A DNA stretch of 64,000 nt from Dactylorhiza incarnata (taxonomy: Eukaryota; Streptophyta; Magnoliopsida; Asparagales; Orchidaceae): assembly GCA_033032865.1 (NCBI GenBank), contig JAWHQI010000148.1, positions 3,925,501 to 3,989,500 of the forward strand, given 5' to 3'. Below, in pieces: positions 33,092 to 45,400 of this stretch. How positions within the stretch are numbered: position 1 is the stretch's first letter; every line of letters starts with the position of its first letter. The notes beneath the pieces were generated by a model. The model searched no databases. It was not told where the DNA came from and worked only from the letters and a program-made list of their open reading frames with translations. Both the position numbers and the translations under genes were made by a program.

Positions 33092-33291
33092 TGTGAAATT
33101 TTTCGAATCTTTATGAAGCGAGCAGGAGTTAGTCAACTTAGAGTTCACAAGCCAAACAACCAGAAGCAAATGGAGGCAAACAAACGATCTTTATTGATAG
33201 CAACTCCAAATTACAAGGCAAGGCATGCTTGGCGAGACATGATTTCGCCAACACAAACACCAAAGGAAAAGATACAAAGTTGAAGAAAACT

Positions 33292-34340
33292 TGAGACCGC
33301 GCGGTCTCCCTTGCGACCTCAGCAACTCGCCAGACCGCAACCCGCTGCCAATCTCAGAACAACACCAGACCGCCGATCAGACCGCACCCTTCCTTCCGAC
33401 CTCCTGATTCTCCTGAACTCCAGCACCACAACTCCAAGCCGCAGACCGCCCGAACACTTTCAGAGGAAGAGGTGATCGCTGCTGCCCGCACTATCCGCAG
33501 AAGCTGCACAAGAGAAGTTCAATCAGCAGACCGCCCGGTCACACAAATACAGACCGCAGGAAAGAAGCGAACTCAGCTTACACTTGGTGTGTCTTATAAT
33601 TTACTGTTACAGTGGCTCCTATTTATAGGCGTGGGACCTGATCCAGTCACCACCCTATGAGATAGGATCACCACCCTCCAGACTGCGCGACCTGACCGGT
33701 CACACTGCGCGATCAGCAACAGTACTCCTGCTTCATTTTGGTGAACTCGCCAGCTACAACATCAACCATGAGAGACCGCCACTCTCACAGCAGATCGCGA
33801 CTCCAAAGGAGATCGCCAGATCGCCCGAAGCTGTTCACCCCCTGTGTTTGCCCGAGACCACAAACACAACCAGTTCGCCATCAACCCGCGATCTCCTGTC
33901 CGCATGCCGGTCTCCTCCTGAGACCGCGAACAGCATCCAGCTTGCACACCAGTCTCCTCCTGAGATCGCAACCCGAGACCGCGCAACTAAGACCCTTAGT
34001 CCGCGAATACCACCAGAAAGCCCGGTCAACCACCAGACCGCATTCTAGAGAAACCTGGGACAAGCTGTATGATCACACCAGACCGCCACAGCCTTGAGGA
34101 AGACAACCCGCCACGCGATCACGAACAGACCGCGCACACCAGAAGATGAACAACCCGCCACGCGGTTAGAGATAGACCGCGCGGCCTTCACCTTCAGCCG
34201 CCTTGGACCCATACCAGCGATCAAGACAGGAGATCGCAGCTAGGCTTAGACAAGCCAGACCGCAGAGGCAGACCGCCAAGTCATGCGGTCACGCCAGACC
34301 TCCTCCCAGACCGCCCAGGTCCAAAAGTCCTCTAACTTCC
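33292..34340 (-). repeat. GACCGC motif array in the Copia-C LTR
   Basis: More than twenty GACCGC or inverted GCGGTC copies, on both sides of the TATA box but densest upstream of it in element sense (33680-34340). The second LTR has the same array (about 38716-39745). ORFs crossing this region in several frames are by-products of the repeat and of high GC content. Confidence 0.8.
33618..33629 (-). promoter_or_regulatory. TATA box in the Copia-C LTR
   Basis: CCTATAAATAGG on the minus strand, a strong plant TATA box; the 5' LTR equivalent lies at about 39040-39051. Confidence 0.7.
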
Positions 34341-34352
34341 ACTTCAACAATT

Positions 34353-37160
34353 TCAACACTCCCCCTTGAAGTGGGAAGTTGAAACTAGCCCCAGTAGGCT
34401 CCTTAGCCGTGTGAACGGCCCCTTCGCCAGCGCCTTTGTGAAGATGTCCGCCACATTGTCCGCACTCTGCACATGCCCGACCGAAAGAGATCCCTCCAAC
34501 ACCTTCTCTCGTATGAAGTGATGCTCGATCTCGATATGCTTGGTCCTCGCATGACAAACTGGATTGGTAACCAGTTTGAGAGCACTCTCGTTGTCACCGC
34601 GTAGTAGAGTCGGCTCTCGAACCTCCTTGTGGACGTCTCCCACCAACCTCCTAAGCCAGATGGCTTCCTGAGCTGCCAAGGCCGAAGCCTTGTATTCCGC
34701 TTCCGTGGTGGAGACCGATACGGAATCCTGCTTCTTGTTGCACCACGATATAGCTGTAGGGCCCGCCATGAAGACGAATCCAGATGTTGACTTCCGATCA
34801 TCCGAATCTCCCCCGTAGTCAGCATCCATGTATCCGTGCACCTCGAAGCCCGCATCCCTCCTGTATAGGAGACCCATGTCCGAGGTCTCCTTGACATACT
34901 TCAAAATATTCTTGACCGCTAGCAGATGAGGTACCCGTGGCTCCACCATATATCGACTCACTCTGCCAACTGCATATGCAATATCCGGCCTCGTGATCGT
35001 CAGATAAATCAAGCTCCCAACCAGAGCTCGGAACACCAACGGATCTTGAATAATCCTCCCCTCATCCTTCTGAAGCTTCATAGCCTTCTCCAGAGGTGTG
35101 GAAGTGCAATTCCCTTCCTTCATGCCGAATCGCTCCACGATCCGCTCCGCATAACTGGCCTGGGTCACCAGCACTCCACCTTCCTTCCTCTGCACCTCGA
35201 GTCCAAGGAAATGGTGAAGCTCACCTAAGTCCTTCATCTCGAACCTGATAGATAGCTCGGTCCGAAGCTGCGCTACTTCCTCCTTCGAGTTCCCCGTCAC
35301 GATCATATCGTCGACGTATAGTAGCACGATGACTTGAAGCTCCCCGCTCTTCTTGACGAACAAGCTTGAGTCTGAGTCTGAAGTAACAAATCCACAGAAT
35401 AGGAGATATTCTGCGATCTTCCCGTACCACGCCCTCGGCGCTTGCTTCAACCCATACAGGGCCTTCTTCAACTTGCAGACATGCTCCGGAAAATCTTCAG
35501 ACACAAAGCCTGTTGGCTGGACCATGAAGATATCCTTGTCAATCTCGCCGTACAAGAAAGCATTCTTGACGTCGAGCTGCCAAATCTCCCATCCACTGAA
35601 CGCCGCCAAGGCAATGATGAAATGAACTGAAGTCATTTTTGCCACCGGACTGAATGTCTCCTCGTAGTCTTCACCGTATTGCTGCGAGAACCCCCGAGCT
35701 ACAAGGCGAGCCTTGTACCGCTCAATGCTGCCGTCAGCTTTCTTCTTGAGCTTGTAGACCCACTTGCATGTAAAAGGAGTGGTGCCCTTGGGCTTGGGCA
35801 CAAGAGACCAGGTCTCATTCTTCTCGAGAGCTGCCATCTCTTCTTGCATTGCAATGTCCCACTCCTTCACACCTATGGCCTTCTCAAAGCTCGACGGCTC
35901 CCTCTCATCCAAGGGACCAGCGAAGAAACATGAGACGAAGCTCACTGTGTTTCCTCCTGTATAGCGATCAGGGGCGACGATCGCTCGCTTCGACCTCCTC
36001 AGCTCCTTCCCCTGAACTGCATTATCTTCAGCTGCTTCTTCCCTAGCTCCTCTTCCAGACGTGCTAGGAGCATCGCTCCCCCTGCTCCCTAAACCAGAAG
36101 CCCCCATCTCGGAACTAGAAGGAGATGGACCACCTGGTGACACAGGTAGCTCCACCTGAAGATCCTCCACAACTTTCTCTGGCACCTCCAACCTGCTCTC
36201 TGGTAGCTCCACATCAGAAGACCCCTTGTAAGATGTCACCTCATCGAACACGACGTCGCGAGATACCACAAATCTCTGCGTCTCCGGGTCCATGCACTTC
36301 CATCCTTTCTTCCGCTCATCGTATCCCACGAAGACTAGCTTCCTTGCTTTCGCATCTAGCTTCGTTCGAAGAGCATCTGGAACATGCACGTAGCAAGTGG
36401 ATCCAAACACCCTAAGGTGTGCCACGCTTGGCTTCTCCTTAAACATCATCTCATGCGGAGTCAACATGTTGATGGTACTTAAAGGCATCCTGTTGATGAC
36501 GTAGGCAGCACAAGACATTCCCTCCGCCCAGAAGGAATTTGGGATACTCTTGGCATGCAGCCAACACTTGCAGGTCTCCGTAAGATGACGGATCTTCCGC
36601 TCTGCAACTCCGTTCTGCTGTGGAGTATGTGCACAAGTGAGCTCTCTCCGGATGCCTGCCTTCCTGCAAAAGGTAGAGAACTCACTGGAGGTGAACTCCA
36701 CTCCATTGTCAGTCCTCATCTTCTTCACCCGCAGTCCTAGCGGACCCTCCACGAGCTCCTTGAACTCCACAAACTTGGCAAACGCCTCCGCCTTCTCCTT
36801 TAGGAAATATACCCAGACATATCTGGTGTAATCATCGATCAACACCAACATATATCTGCTGCCTCCGAGGCTTGGGGTAGCAGTAGGTCCCATCAAGTCA
36901 CCGTGGATGCACTCCAACGACACACTACTTCTTGTCTGCGACTTATCAAACGGTAGTCGATGAGACTTGCCAAACTGACATCCCGCGCAAACATGACCTT
37001 CACCGTAGGAAGATAGACTCGGCAGGCCCTTGACCAGACCTCTCACTGCCATAGCTTTCAGCTTGTCCATCCTTACGTGCCCCAACCTCTCATGCCATAT
37101 AACGACACCATCATTCGTCTTCATCTTGTCGACGTAGGAACTTGTTGATAAAACAAACAA
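34353..37160 (-). pseudogene. pol: Copia-C pol: integrase, RT and RNase H, long intact segment
   Basis: 935 codons open. GAG-pre-integrase at about 22-70 (WHERLGHV, HVCAGCQFG). Integrase core has D88, D151 and E187, a perfect DD35E. RT at about 450-690 has D530 in QLDVKNAFLYG and YVDD at 615-618. RNase H at about 775-920 has DADYGG, STTEAEY, D856 and ADIFTKAL. All catalytic residues seen are present. The segment begins with TTG, not ATG, because it follows a frameshift at about 37160-37190 that separates it from the protease; it is not a separate gene. The stop TGA (34353-34355) lies in the 3' LTR, and the last codons overlap the PPT. Confidence 0.92.
34359..34371 (-). promoter_or_regulatory. 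Polypurine tract of Copia-C
   Basis: CTTCAAGGGGGAG on the minus strand, abutting the 3' LTR. It is also read as the last codons of pol. Confidence 0.85.
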
Positions 37161-37489
37161 GTCCTTTGCTCGCTCCCGATATGGACGACCTCGGCCTTTA
37201 CGGCCTCAAAATTGCGTAGAAACTTCACTTCTGTTGGGCCGAACAGAACGTGATACCCAGCGTCTACAACGTTGGTCACGGAGAAGAGGTTTTTCCTCAT
37301 ACCAGGCACGTGATAGACACTCTTCAAAGTAAGTGGCCCTCTATCACTGCCCAAGGAAACAACCCCCACCTTCTCTACTGGATGCACAGTATTATCAGCA
37401 GTAATGATTGCATTGTTACCTGTATAGGGCTGTGCAGAAGAAAGCTTGGTCTCATCTCCGGTGAGGTGAAGACCACACCCCGAGTCCAC
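37121..37489 (-). pseudogene. Copia-C protease segment
   Basis: Contains VDSGCGLHLTG just after the upstream TGA, the aspartic protease motif of copia elements (Asp-Ser-Gly). It is in frame with gag, separated only by a TGA at 37493-37495. At its 3' end a one-base frameshift near 37160-37190 moves pol to another frame. It is part of the original gag-pol polyprotein. Confidence 0.85.
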
Positions 37490-37492
37490 GAT

Positions 37493-38425
37493 TCATTCCT
37501 CCAGATAGTTGATCGGAGCAGAAGATCCAACAGAAGCCGAGAAGGCTCCTCCCCAACCTCCTTCAAAGTACCTGGCCTCAGCTTCCTCCTTCTCCGCAGC
37601 ATGCCCAGCTTGGGTGATCACCTTGCAATCCTTCCTGATTTGGCCATACTTGCCACACTTGAAGCACTTCAGACCTTCACCCTTCTTCTTCCCGTCAGCC
37701 TTGGGAGCATACCCCCTTTCCTGCTGCCTAGAAGTTGAAGGCCCATAGCCTCCTCCAGCGGTCTTCTTCTTCTTATCCCACTTCTTCTTCTTCCCCGAGA
37801 AGAGCACTTTGCCATCTCCCCCAGCCACCGACACCCCCGCCATCTGCCTTGCCAAACTTTCTTGCGATGCAAGCAAGTTCTCCAGCTCCAACAGAGACCG
37901 CTGATTTGCCCACCCCTGCACCGACGTCACAAAGGCAACATATTCCTTCCGCAAGCCGCGGATGATGTGCCTCTTCAGCTTCGCCTCAGAGATAGGCTCA
38001 TCAGGATCCAATGCTGAGATTTTAGCGCACAAGTTCTTCATCTTCAGAAAGAAAGTGGAGATAGAAAGATCACCCTGAGCCGACCTTGCCAGCTCATTCT
38101 CCAAGAACTGTAGCCTTGCTACATTCTTCTTGTTAAACAGCCCATTCAGGGCTCTCCAGATCTCCGCAGCCGATCCACATCCCAGAATGTGATCAAATAG
38201 ATCAGGTGAAATTGCCCTCTTCAGAGTGAACTCTGCCTTCGCATTCGTCCTCCTCCAAGTTCTCACCTCAGCCCCATTATCCCCTTCCGGGACAACTTCC
38301 TGCGTCTGATCTCCTCCAACTACCTCCCAGAGGTACTCACCTAGAAGATAGCTTTGCATACACGACTTCCACTTCTTGAAGTTAGTCAATGTAAGCATCT
38401 CAATTCCAAGACCCCTCGCTTCCAT
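37493..38425 (-). pseudogene. gag: Copia-C gag segment
   Basis: 310 codons from ATG 38423-38425, 77 bp after the PBS. It has an N-terminal copia Gag domain (WKSCMQSYLLGEYLW, later IWRALNGLFNKKN) and a zinc knuckle CFKCGKYGQIRKDC near residue 255. The His of the CCHC box is Gln here, so zinc binding is probably weakened. It ends at an in-frame TGA directly before the protease motif. Other positions of the domain look well kept. Confidence 0.88.
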
Positions 38426-38502
38426 TGCTCTACCACTGGTTCCTTCTTCACAAAGGCGATGGCTACTCTAAGTCACTCACTGCTCTAACCACTCCAACCT
38501 CC

Positions 38503-38513
38503 CTCTGATACCA
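38503..38513 (-). promoter_or_regulatory. Primer-binding site of Copia-C
   Basis: TGGTATCAGAG on the minus strand, directly abutting the 5' LTR; initiator-Met tRNA type. Confidence 0.92.
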
Positions 38514-39787
38514 TGTGAAATTTTTCGAATCTTTATGAAGCGAGCAGGAGTTAGTCAACTTAGAGTTCACAAGCCAAACAACCAGAAGCAAATGGAGGCA
38601 AACAAACGATCTTTATTGATAGCAACTTCAAATTACAAGGCAAGACATGCTTGGCGAGACATGATTTCTCCAGCACAAACACCAAAGGAAAAGATACAAA
38701 GTTGAAGACAACTTGAGACCGCGCGGTCTACCTTGCGACCTCAGCAACTCGCCAGACCGCAACCCGCTGCCAATCTCAGAACAACACCAGACCGCCGATC
38801 AGACCGTACCCTTCCTTCCAACCTCCTAATTTTCCCGAAATCCAGCACCACAACTCCAAGCCGCAGACCGCCCGAACACTTTCAGAGGAAGAGGTGATTG
38901 CTGCTGCCCGCACTATCCGCAGAAGCTGCAAAAGAGAAGTTCAATCAGCAGACCGCCCGATCACACAAATACAGACCGCAGGAAAGAAGCGAACTCAGCT
39001 TACACTTGGTGTGTCATATAATTTGCTGCTACAGTGGCTCCTATTTATAGGCGTGGGACCTGATCCAGTCACAACCCTATTAGATAGGATCACCACCCTC
39101 TAGACCGCGTGACCTGACCGGTCACACTGCGCGATCAGCAACAGTACTCCTGCTTCATTTTGGTGAACTCGCCAGCTTCAACATCAACCATGAGAGACTG
39201 CCACTCTCACAGCAGATCGCGACTCCAAAGGAGATCGCCAGACCGCCCAAAGCTGTTCACCCCTGTGTTCGCTCGAGACCGCGAACACAGCCAGTTCGCC
39301 ATCAACCCGCGAACTCCTGTCCTCATGCCGGTCTCTTCCTGAGACCGCGAACAGCGTCCAGCTTGCATACCAGTCTCCTCCTGAGACCGCAACCTGAGAC
39401 CGCGCGACTAAGACCCTTTGTCCGCGAATACCACCAGAAAGCCCGGTCAACCACCAGACCGCATTCTGGAGAAACCTGGGACAAGCTGTGCGATCACACC
39501 AGACCGCCACAGCCTTGAGGAAGACAACCCGCCACGCGATCACGAATAGACCGCGCACACCAAAAGATGAACAACCCGCCACGCGGTTAGAGACAGACCG
39601 CGTGGCCTTCACCTTCAGCCGCCTTGGACCCATACCAGCGATCAAGCCAGGAGATCGCAACTAGGCTTAGATAAGCCAGGCCGCAGAGGCAGACCGCCAA
39701 GTCGTGCGGTCACGCCAGACTGCCCGACCTCCTCCCATACCGCCCAGGTCCAAAAGTCCTATAACTTCCACTTCAACAATTTCAACA
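38514..39787 (-). repeat. Copia-C 5' LTR
   Basis: 1274 bp, TGTGAAATTT to TTTCAACA. Scattered substitutions and a few short indels relative to the 33092 copy suggest a fairly recent but not brand-new insertion. Same GACCGC array and TATA box. Confidence 0.92.
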
Positions 39788-40592
39788 TGGGTTACCTGGA
39801 CATCTTAACTTATATGTCGTATGGGCGTTCATATAAGTTAAGGTACGAATCTGTGATGGTAGATTTGTTTTACTTACTGCACCGTATTTTTATTACTGGT
39901 TTACTTCATGCTCTACTTTACTGTCATTTATTTGCACTATACTGCTAGCTATTTTTACCGCTTTTCCTATACTTGCTAGATTAGTTCCATGTCACCTCTT
40001 TCCTTGTTTACCCCTTATTGTCCTCAGCTTCTTCCTCCCGCTCGGTTTCTAGGAGTCATGGAGGGAGGCGAGGACAAAACTACTTAGTCTTTATGACTAA
40101 CGGATGTGGCCGTAACAGGAGTCCGAGGAGACGGAGCTGTCCCGCGCGCAGCTGGACGAGATGGCAGGACCTGAGCAGCGGATGCAGCGCACTACCACGA
40201 CGCCACAGGTTGTTGACTAGACAGTTAGCTTTCAGTTTTGAGAGTTTGTAGTTTTTGCATGTTGTAGAGAGAGAGAGAGTACTCATTTTGGATATGTATC
40301 GGGCTTAAGCCCCTTTTGCTTGAACTGTCCCTTTTTGGACATTTCTATTTCATTATATATCTATATGATGTTGTGACATGTGGACATGCCTTTAATTCTG
40401 TACTTACTTTTGGCATATATTACTTATGATCGTATAGCCGGCAGAGTCGGTACTGAGCGGGGTTAGCCAACCCGAGTGTTGGTGACACCGCAAGGCAGCG
40501 ATTCTGGGCGAATATCCACCTCAACCGTGCGATGCGGGAGGGGTTCGAGTTTTCATGTACCTGAAACGGGTTTTGAGAAAATAGATCTTACA
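39788..40592 (+). repeat. LTR-A of Chromo-1, segment 3, with right TSD of Copia-C
   Basis: Starts with the Copia-C target duplication TGGGT (39788-39792). It continues LTR-A to its end TCTTACA at 40592. Aligns with 57140-57695 of LTR-B, for example CCCGAGTG, GGTGTCACCGCAA or GGTGACACCGCAA, and TTCTGGGC. A GA dinucleotide run lies near 40267-40278. No genes. Confidence 0.75.
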
Positions 40593-40645
40593 CCTGTTCT
40601 CAGCGCGGCGGGTTGTTGAGGCTGGGGCTCGATCCCCAGACCTCC
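40593..40645. other. 53-bp spacer between two chromovirus LTRs
   Basis: GC-rich, without a PBS or PPT, containing GGGGCTCGATCCCC, a short hairpin. It lies between the 3' LTR of Chromo-1 and the 5' LTR of Chromo-2 and is the only stretch in the window not assigned to an element. Confidence 0.5.
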
Positions 40646-42119
40646 TATAACATCCCCCAAATAACTAGACCCCTAAGTTGGTTTTGTCATGACTAGGTCA
40701 TGACAAAACCATAGGAAGAGCTTAAGACCATGTGGGCTTGGATGAGAAGGAGAAATCCTAGTGGTCTGCATATAGCAGTTTTCAGATACCTAGCCTAGGG
40801 TTGGAATTTAGGGCCTTTCCTTGAACCTTGACTCCACCATAGGATCCCTAGCTCATTAGGGGTCTCCTTGGAGCACTAGGGACCCATTTGGGTCAACCAA
40901 AGAGGCCAATTTGGCTAAAGTCAACCTTAACCCTAAATTAGTCAAACTAACTCAATTGGGGTCAATTGGCCTCCACCATGCCAAATTGACCTTGCCCCTA
41001 CCCTTATAGGTATATTAGGAACTTAGTGGACCAAAAAGCCCCATCATGGGACCTCCAATTTGACCAATTTACCCTAAGTCAACCCTAGCCCTAATTTGGT
41101 CAAAAGTGCCCTATTAAGGGGCAATTCACCCTCACCTTGCCAACTTGAACCTACCTAGTCCTCCCTAACCTTTAAGGGAGACCATTGGAGCCTAAGCCAC
41201 TCAGTGGGGTCAGCCTAATTGGCCAATTTGACCAAAGTCAACCTTATCCTAAATTTGGGTCAAAAAGATCTAATTTACCCAAATTAAACCCAATCCATTT
41301 GGGCTGGACCCAATTGATGCGGTCCACCACCAAATGGGATTGAGTGCTACTGATTTGGCCATTCAATTTCAGGGAAATCGTCCAGGAGAGAGAGCCCAAT
41401 TTGGAAGAGAGAGAAGTAAGGGGGAGTTAATGGAGAGGAAGAGGAAACCTTCCATCTCCTCCAATAATGGCACCATTCATCTCCCCTTGGGGAGAGGAGA
41501 AGTTTTCAACCCCTCCCCAGCCACATTGATGCCCAAATGCACTCCCCCAAGTATAACCGAAATCTTCACTAATGGCCATTAATGGCAATCCGAGTAACTC
41601 CTCCCCCTTAGCCTCAATTGACCCCTTTAACATCTTCAGAGGTTGGAAAGGGGTGTAACCCCCCTCTTCCCCGAAGAAATCGAGCACCAGAAGCTAGGAT
41701 TGACATGGCGCCGAAAGCTCCACCTACGGCCATGGCAACTCGCCGGGATACGCTTCACCAAGCCCCCACACAGGTCTGATCCGCCTCCTCTCCCTTAGTG
41801 CTAGATCTTATCATAATTTGGGGCTTGATCCGAGCTAAATTGGGCTCGGATCGTGCTTCCGAAAGGGCTCGGTTCGAGCTCTCTTTCCCCTTCTATAAAC
41901 CCTGATTCCGACCACCTCCGGCTGGCCAACCACCCCCTATCGCCGGCCACCACCTCAACGGAGGTGGTGGTGGCGTTGGCTGGACAGGAAGAGGCACAGG
42001 TGGCCGAGAAATCATCCCGCAAAGGAGCCCAGGACGGGCTATCGCGCGCCATCCATCCAACGGGGACGATGACTAAGAGCCGTCGGATCTGCCGTAGATT
42101 TAAATGATTATGTTATGTC

Positions 42120-42655
42120 ATTATTCTATTAATTCGTCGATCCGAGTAGAAGTAATTCGTTGAGCTGTATCTGGAGTTCGTCGAACAGAATTAATTCATC
42201 GAACAGAATTAATTCAGCGAACTGAATCCTGAGTAAATGATTAGGTTATAACCTTATTTCATTAATTCGTCGTACGGAGTAGAAGAAATTTTGAGTTCGT
42301 CATACTGATGGTTGAGTTCGTCGAACTGAACCCGGAGTTCGTCGAACAGAATTAATTCTCTGAAATAATAGTCGAGTTCGGCGAACTGAACCCGGAGTTC
42401 GTCGAACGGAATTCATTTGTCGAACACACTCTGGAGTTCGTCGAACTGATAGTTGAGTTCGACGAACTGAACACGGAGTTCGTCGAATGGAGTTGATTCG
42501 CCGAACTAAATTAATTCGTCGAACTGGATTAGTTCGTCGAACGAAGATCGGATTTTGTCTAGCGCACTGAAGCACGGCGTTCGTCGAATGCAGAACAGAG
42601 TTCGTCGAAAGCAGGTCGGATTTTGTCGAACGCAGAGACTTGTTCCAATACATTT
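42120..42655. repeat. GTTCGTCGAAC array inserted in LTR-B
   Basis: About 25 imperfect copies of GTTCGTCGAAC (palindrome) in about 530 bp, missing at the matching point of LTR-A. The same motif fills the Sire-D LTRs. Longer phrases are shared with Sire-D in the same plus-strand order, such as CGTTCGTCGAATGCAGAA (about 42579 and 46709). The minus-strand ORF at 42300-42680 is an Arg-rich by-product. Confidence 0.85.
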
Positions 42656-43393
42656 TGTCACACTTCCTGCAGTATTTCATTTTAATTACTAAAAATACTA
42701 GAACCCCTCAAATGAAAAAGTGGTCAACACCAAAGTTGTAGCCCTTGGAGTCTAGTTTATTTTAAAATTGATTTCACCCCAAAAGAATTTTTGTGGCTCC
42801 CTGTAAGTCCATTTTGGTGGGGCTGGTCCCTAGTGTAGGACATCCACCATATCTTGAATAAATTTTGATTAGGTTATGGGATGGACTTGAAAATTGAAAC
42901 CTAGGCTATTTACACCTACCCACACATCTAAGGTTTTTGTAATAATTTCATGAATTAAACAATAATTAATTATTAGGTCAAATGACCTCCAAATTTTGGT
43001 GGGTACTTAGGATTATCACATGACCGTGGTAAAACTCTCAGCCCAATTGGGACTGATTTGGTTGGGTAATTTGTCAACCCAAGTTGGGTCAAATTAGGTC
43101 AAAGTTAGGGCATGGTGTTTACCTTGGGGTATGGTGGTCAAAACTCATCACCATGAGTTCAAACCTTGGCCACTGCTTTAGGATCACCTAAAACACCTTC
43201 ATGAGTAAGATGGGGTAGTGTAGAGGTGTATATGCCCTAGGACCCTAGTTTTAACCTTAGGGTTGCTCTTTGAACCTTGTGAAGGATATGGGGTCAAATG
43301 TTCTTGAATGGTCATGGAACTTGGTGGATACGTTCATAGGGTGTAATTAGGCACTAGGTAATTTTATAAGAATTTTAGGAGAACTTATTCCCC

Positions 43394-43403
43394 CTATATA
43401 AGG
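43394..43403 (+). promoter_or_regulatory. Possible TATA box in LTR-B
   Basis: CTATATAAGG in element sense, about 740 bp downstream of the array. LTR-A has no obvious equivalent near 31270. Confidence 0.45.
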
Positions 43404-45395
43404 TCATAACCCCTTTAGGTAAACTTCTTGTAAGAGATATTTACATGCACAGATGATCTTGGATGAAGATGAAATCTTGGTGGTGCCTTTATAGTTATAA
43501 TACTGACCACTTGTAATTTTTGTATAATTTATTTAATGATTTATCTAGTTTTTCATTCTCAAGGCACCTATTTTGTCTTAATTTTAAGAAATATGGATAA
43601 GGGTCCAAAACTCTCTGGAAAAATGTGCAACTTGGTGATAGGATAATTCAGAGCACTAGGAAGCTCTGTGAATTTTTATATAAATTTTGAAAATTATTAT
43701 CAGTAGGCTACTTCACAACATGTGCAAATTAGGAATTATTTGGATTAATTATTTCAGCGAGGAAATGATTCCCATAAATTGTGAAACTCTGTAATTGAGC
43801 CTTTCTGGACATAATAGAGGTTTGGTAAATTTTCAATAATTTTGGCATAAGTATTCTTGGTAGTTCCTTCATAAATCTTCAAGTTTGGATATAAGTTAAA
43901 TATTAAAAATAGAGGACATTTCCTTACTATAAAATTGTGATATTCATTATTTACTGTTATTTTGGCATGATAGATTTATCTTAATTTTATGAGGATCATG
44001 TCTTGAGAACACCTTACACTTCATGTTCATACTCATACTTGGCAAATATTGGAGAAATTTAAAAAAATGCTAAAATGTTGAGGAAAAATATGAGTCTTTG
44101 GATTTAGTATTATAATGCCATGATAGTCCTCCAATAAAAATCTTGTGTCATGTGGTTGAATATTTGGATTACCTCTACCTATAAGCTTCATATAGTTAAT
44201 TTGGTCTGCGTTTAGTAAAACTGTGAAACTTAGGTATTTAGTGGCCTACTAGGTGGAATTGGTATGTAGATGATGTGCATGGTCAGGTTGAAGAGGATGA
44301 GGTCACAAAAAGGAGTTTAGGAGATAAGAGTGCTGGGTGGGCTAATGGTAAGGTCGTGCTTGGGATTGACGAAAGATCGTCTTTCCCCTAGCGTGTCATA
44401 AACCACCTAGGGTTAATACTAGTGAAAACATAAGATGCTTAGGCATATGGGTAGATACCCATAATATTAAATGTCTTGAGAAAGGGAGCCTTGGGGTCTC
44501 ATCCCATTATAGTTCCTAGTACCGTAGTGAGCCCCCTTATAGGGTAATCCTCGGGAAGTCCAAGATTAACCATAAATCGTAGGAGCAAGTTGTTATACAA
44601 GATTAACTAAGTAATAGACTCACTCACACTCATCGTCGTAGATGCTTAGTCGTTTTGGTCTTACGAGCGGTAGGCTCGGTGGTTGTAGCAGCAAACTAAT
44701 TAGTCTGGTGAGCTTGTGGCTCAGTAATGTTTATTGTGACAGGAGGATTAGCCGGTGAGCTTATGGCTTGGAGATAGATGGTAAACATGTTTGCATGTGC
44801 ATAAGGTGGTGGGTCCTTAGTGTTGATGGTCGTTGCACCGACATTAATGCTTGGGCTCGGTAAGAGTGGATAACCCTTTTACCAAGATAAGTCTGGTGGT
44901 CTAACCAGCAAGAGTACGCAGGAGCTCCGCTGTTGTGTTCTTAGCGTTGAGGCGTACGTTAGGTCTAGGTTAGGTAGTGCAAATACAAACCTAGAGGTGG
45001 GCGAGGCCCAACCCACCACTTCCATTTGCCACTACGGGAGTATCTTGGGATTTTTGCTAGCTCCAAAAAGAGAGAACTAAAGGTCTGTGCGCATAGAGTC
45101 GTAGTGTGTGAGTTGCACTTGTGTGAACATAATATTTAACAGCATACTTTGCATGACATAGCATAAATATTGCATACCCCTACCCCTATCGTATAAGTCG
45201 GTTATGGGACTTCTTATACGATAGGCCTTGCTAAACGACCTCTTGGTCTATAGGTTTGTATGGGCATTCCTATAAATCAATGGTTACTTTCTATTATATA
45301 CATTTCTTTACTTACTGCACTTTACTTATTCTTTACCTGCTCTTACTATGCTCTTTTACTGCTTTAATTATATATATATACATGTATAGTGTAGA

Positions 45396-45400
45396 CATTC
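45396..45400. repeat. Target-site duplication of Sire-D, left copy
   Basis: CATTC before the LTR at 45401, repeated at 57140-57144. Confidence 0.9.

Larger units (their letters stand above)
33092..34358 (-). repeat. Copia-C 3' LTR
   Basis: 1267 bp, TGTGAAATTT to TTTCAACA on the plus strand. It holds many GACCGC or GCGGTC motifs, including the perfect palindrome GAGACCGCGCGGTCTC at about 33292-33307. A minus-strand TATA box CCTATAAATAGG lies at 33618-33629. The stop codon of pol lies inside this LTR. Confidence 0.92.
33092..39787 (-). mobile_element. Copia-C: compact Ty1/copia retrotransposon
   Basis: 6696 bp, minus strand, with two LTRs of about 1.27 kb that differ by a few percent by eye, PBS, gag, pol, PPT and the TGGGT target duplication. 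It has no env-like ORF and is not a Sirevirus. Only two breaks in gag-pol were found. It inserted into LTR-A independently of Sire-B. Confidence 0.93.
40646..45400 (+). repeat. LTR-B of Chromo-2, segment 1
   Basis: Starts TATAACATCCCC; the terminal TG has become TA relative to LTR-A. It contains the 42120-42655 palindrome array and a TATA box CTATATAAGG at about 43394-43403. Blocks shared with LTR-A are listed under segment 2. The last five bases (CATTC) are the Sire-D target duplication. With 57145-57695, LTR-B totals about 5.3 kb. No genes. Confidence 0.8.

Noticed and set aside
33738..34097. Several overlapping ORFs in both strands of the Copia-C LTR
   Set aside because: High GC and the GACCGC repeats remove stops in many frames; the matching region of the second LTR has different ORF limits.
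42300..42680. 126-codon minus-strand ORF with repeated VRRT-type peptide
   Set aside because: It is the GTTCGTCGAAC array read in one frame. Repeat spacing near a multiple of three keeps it open; no family resemblance.
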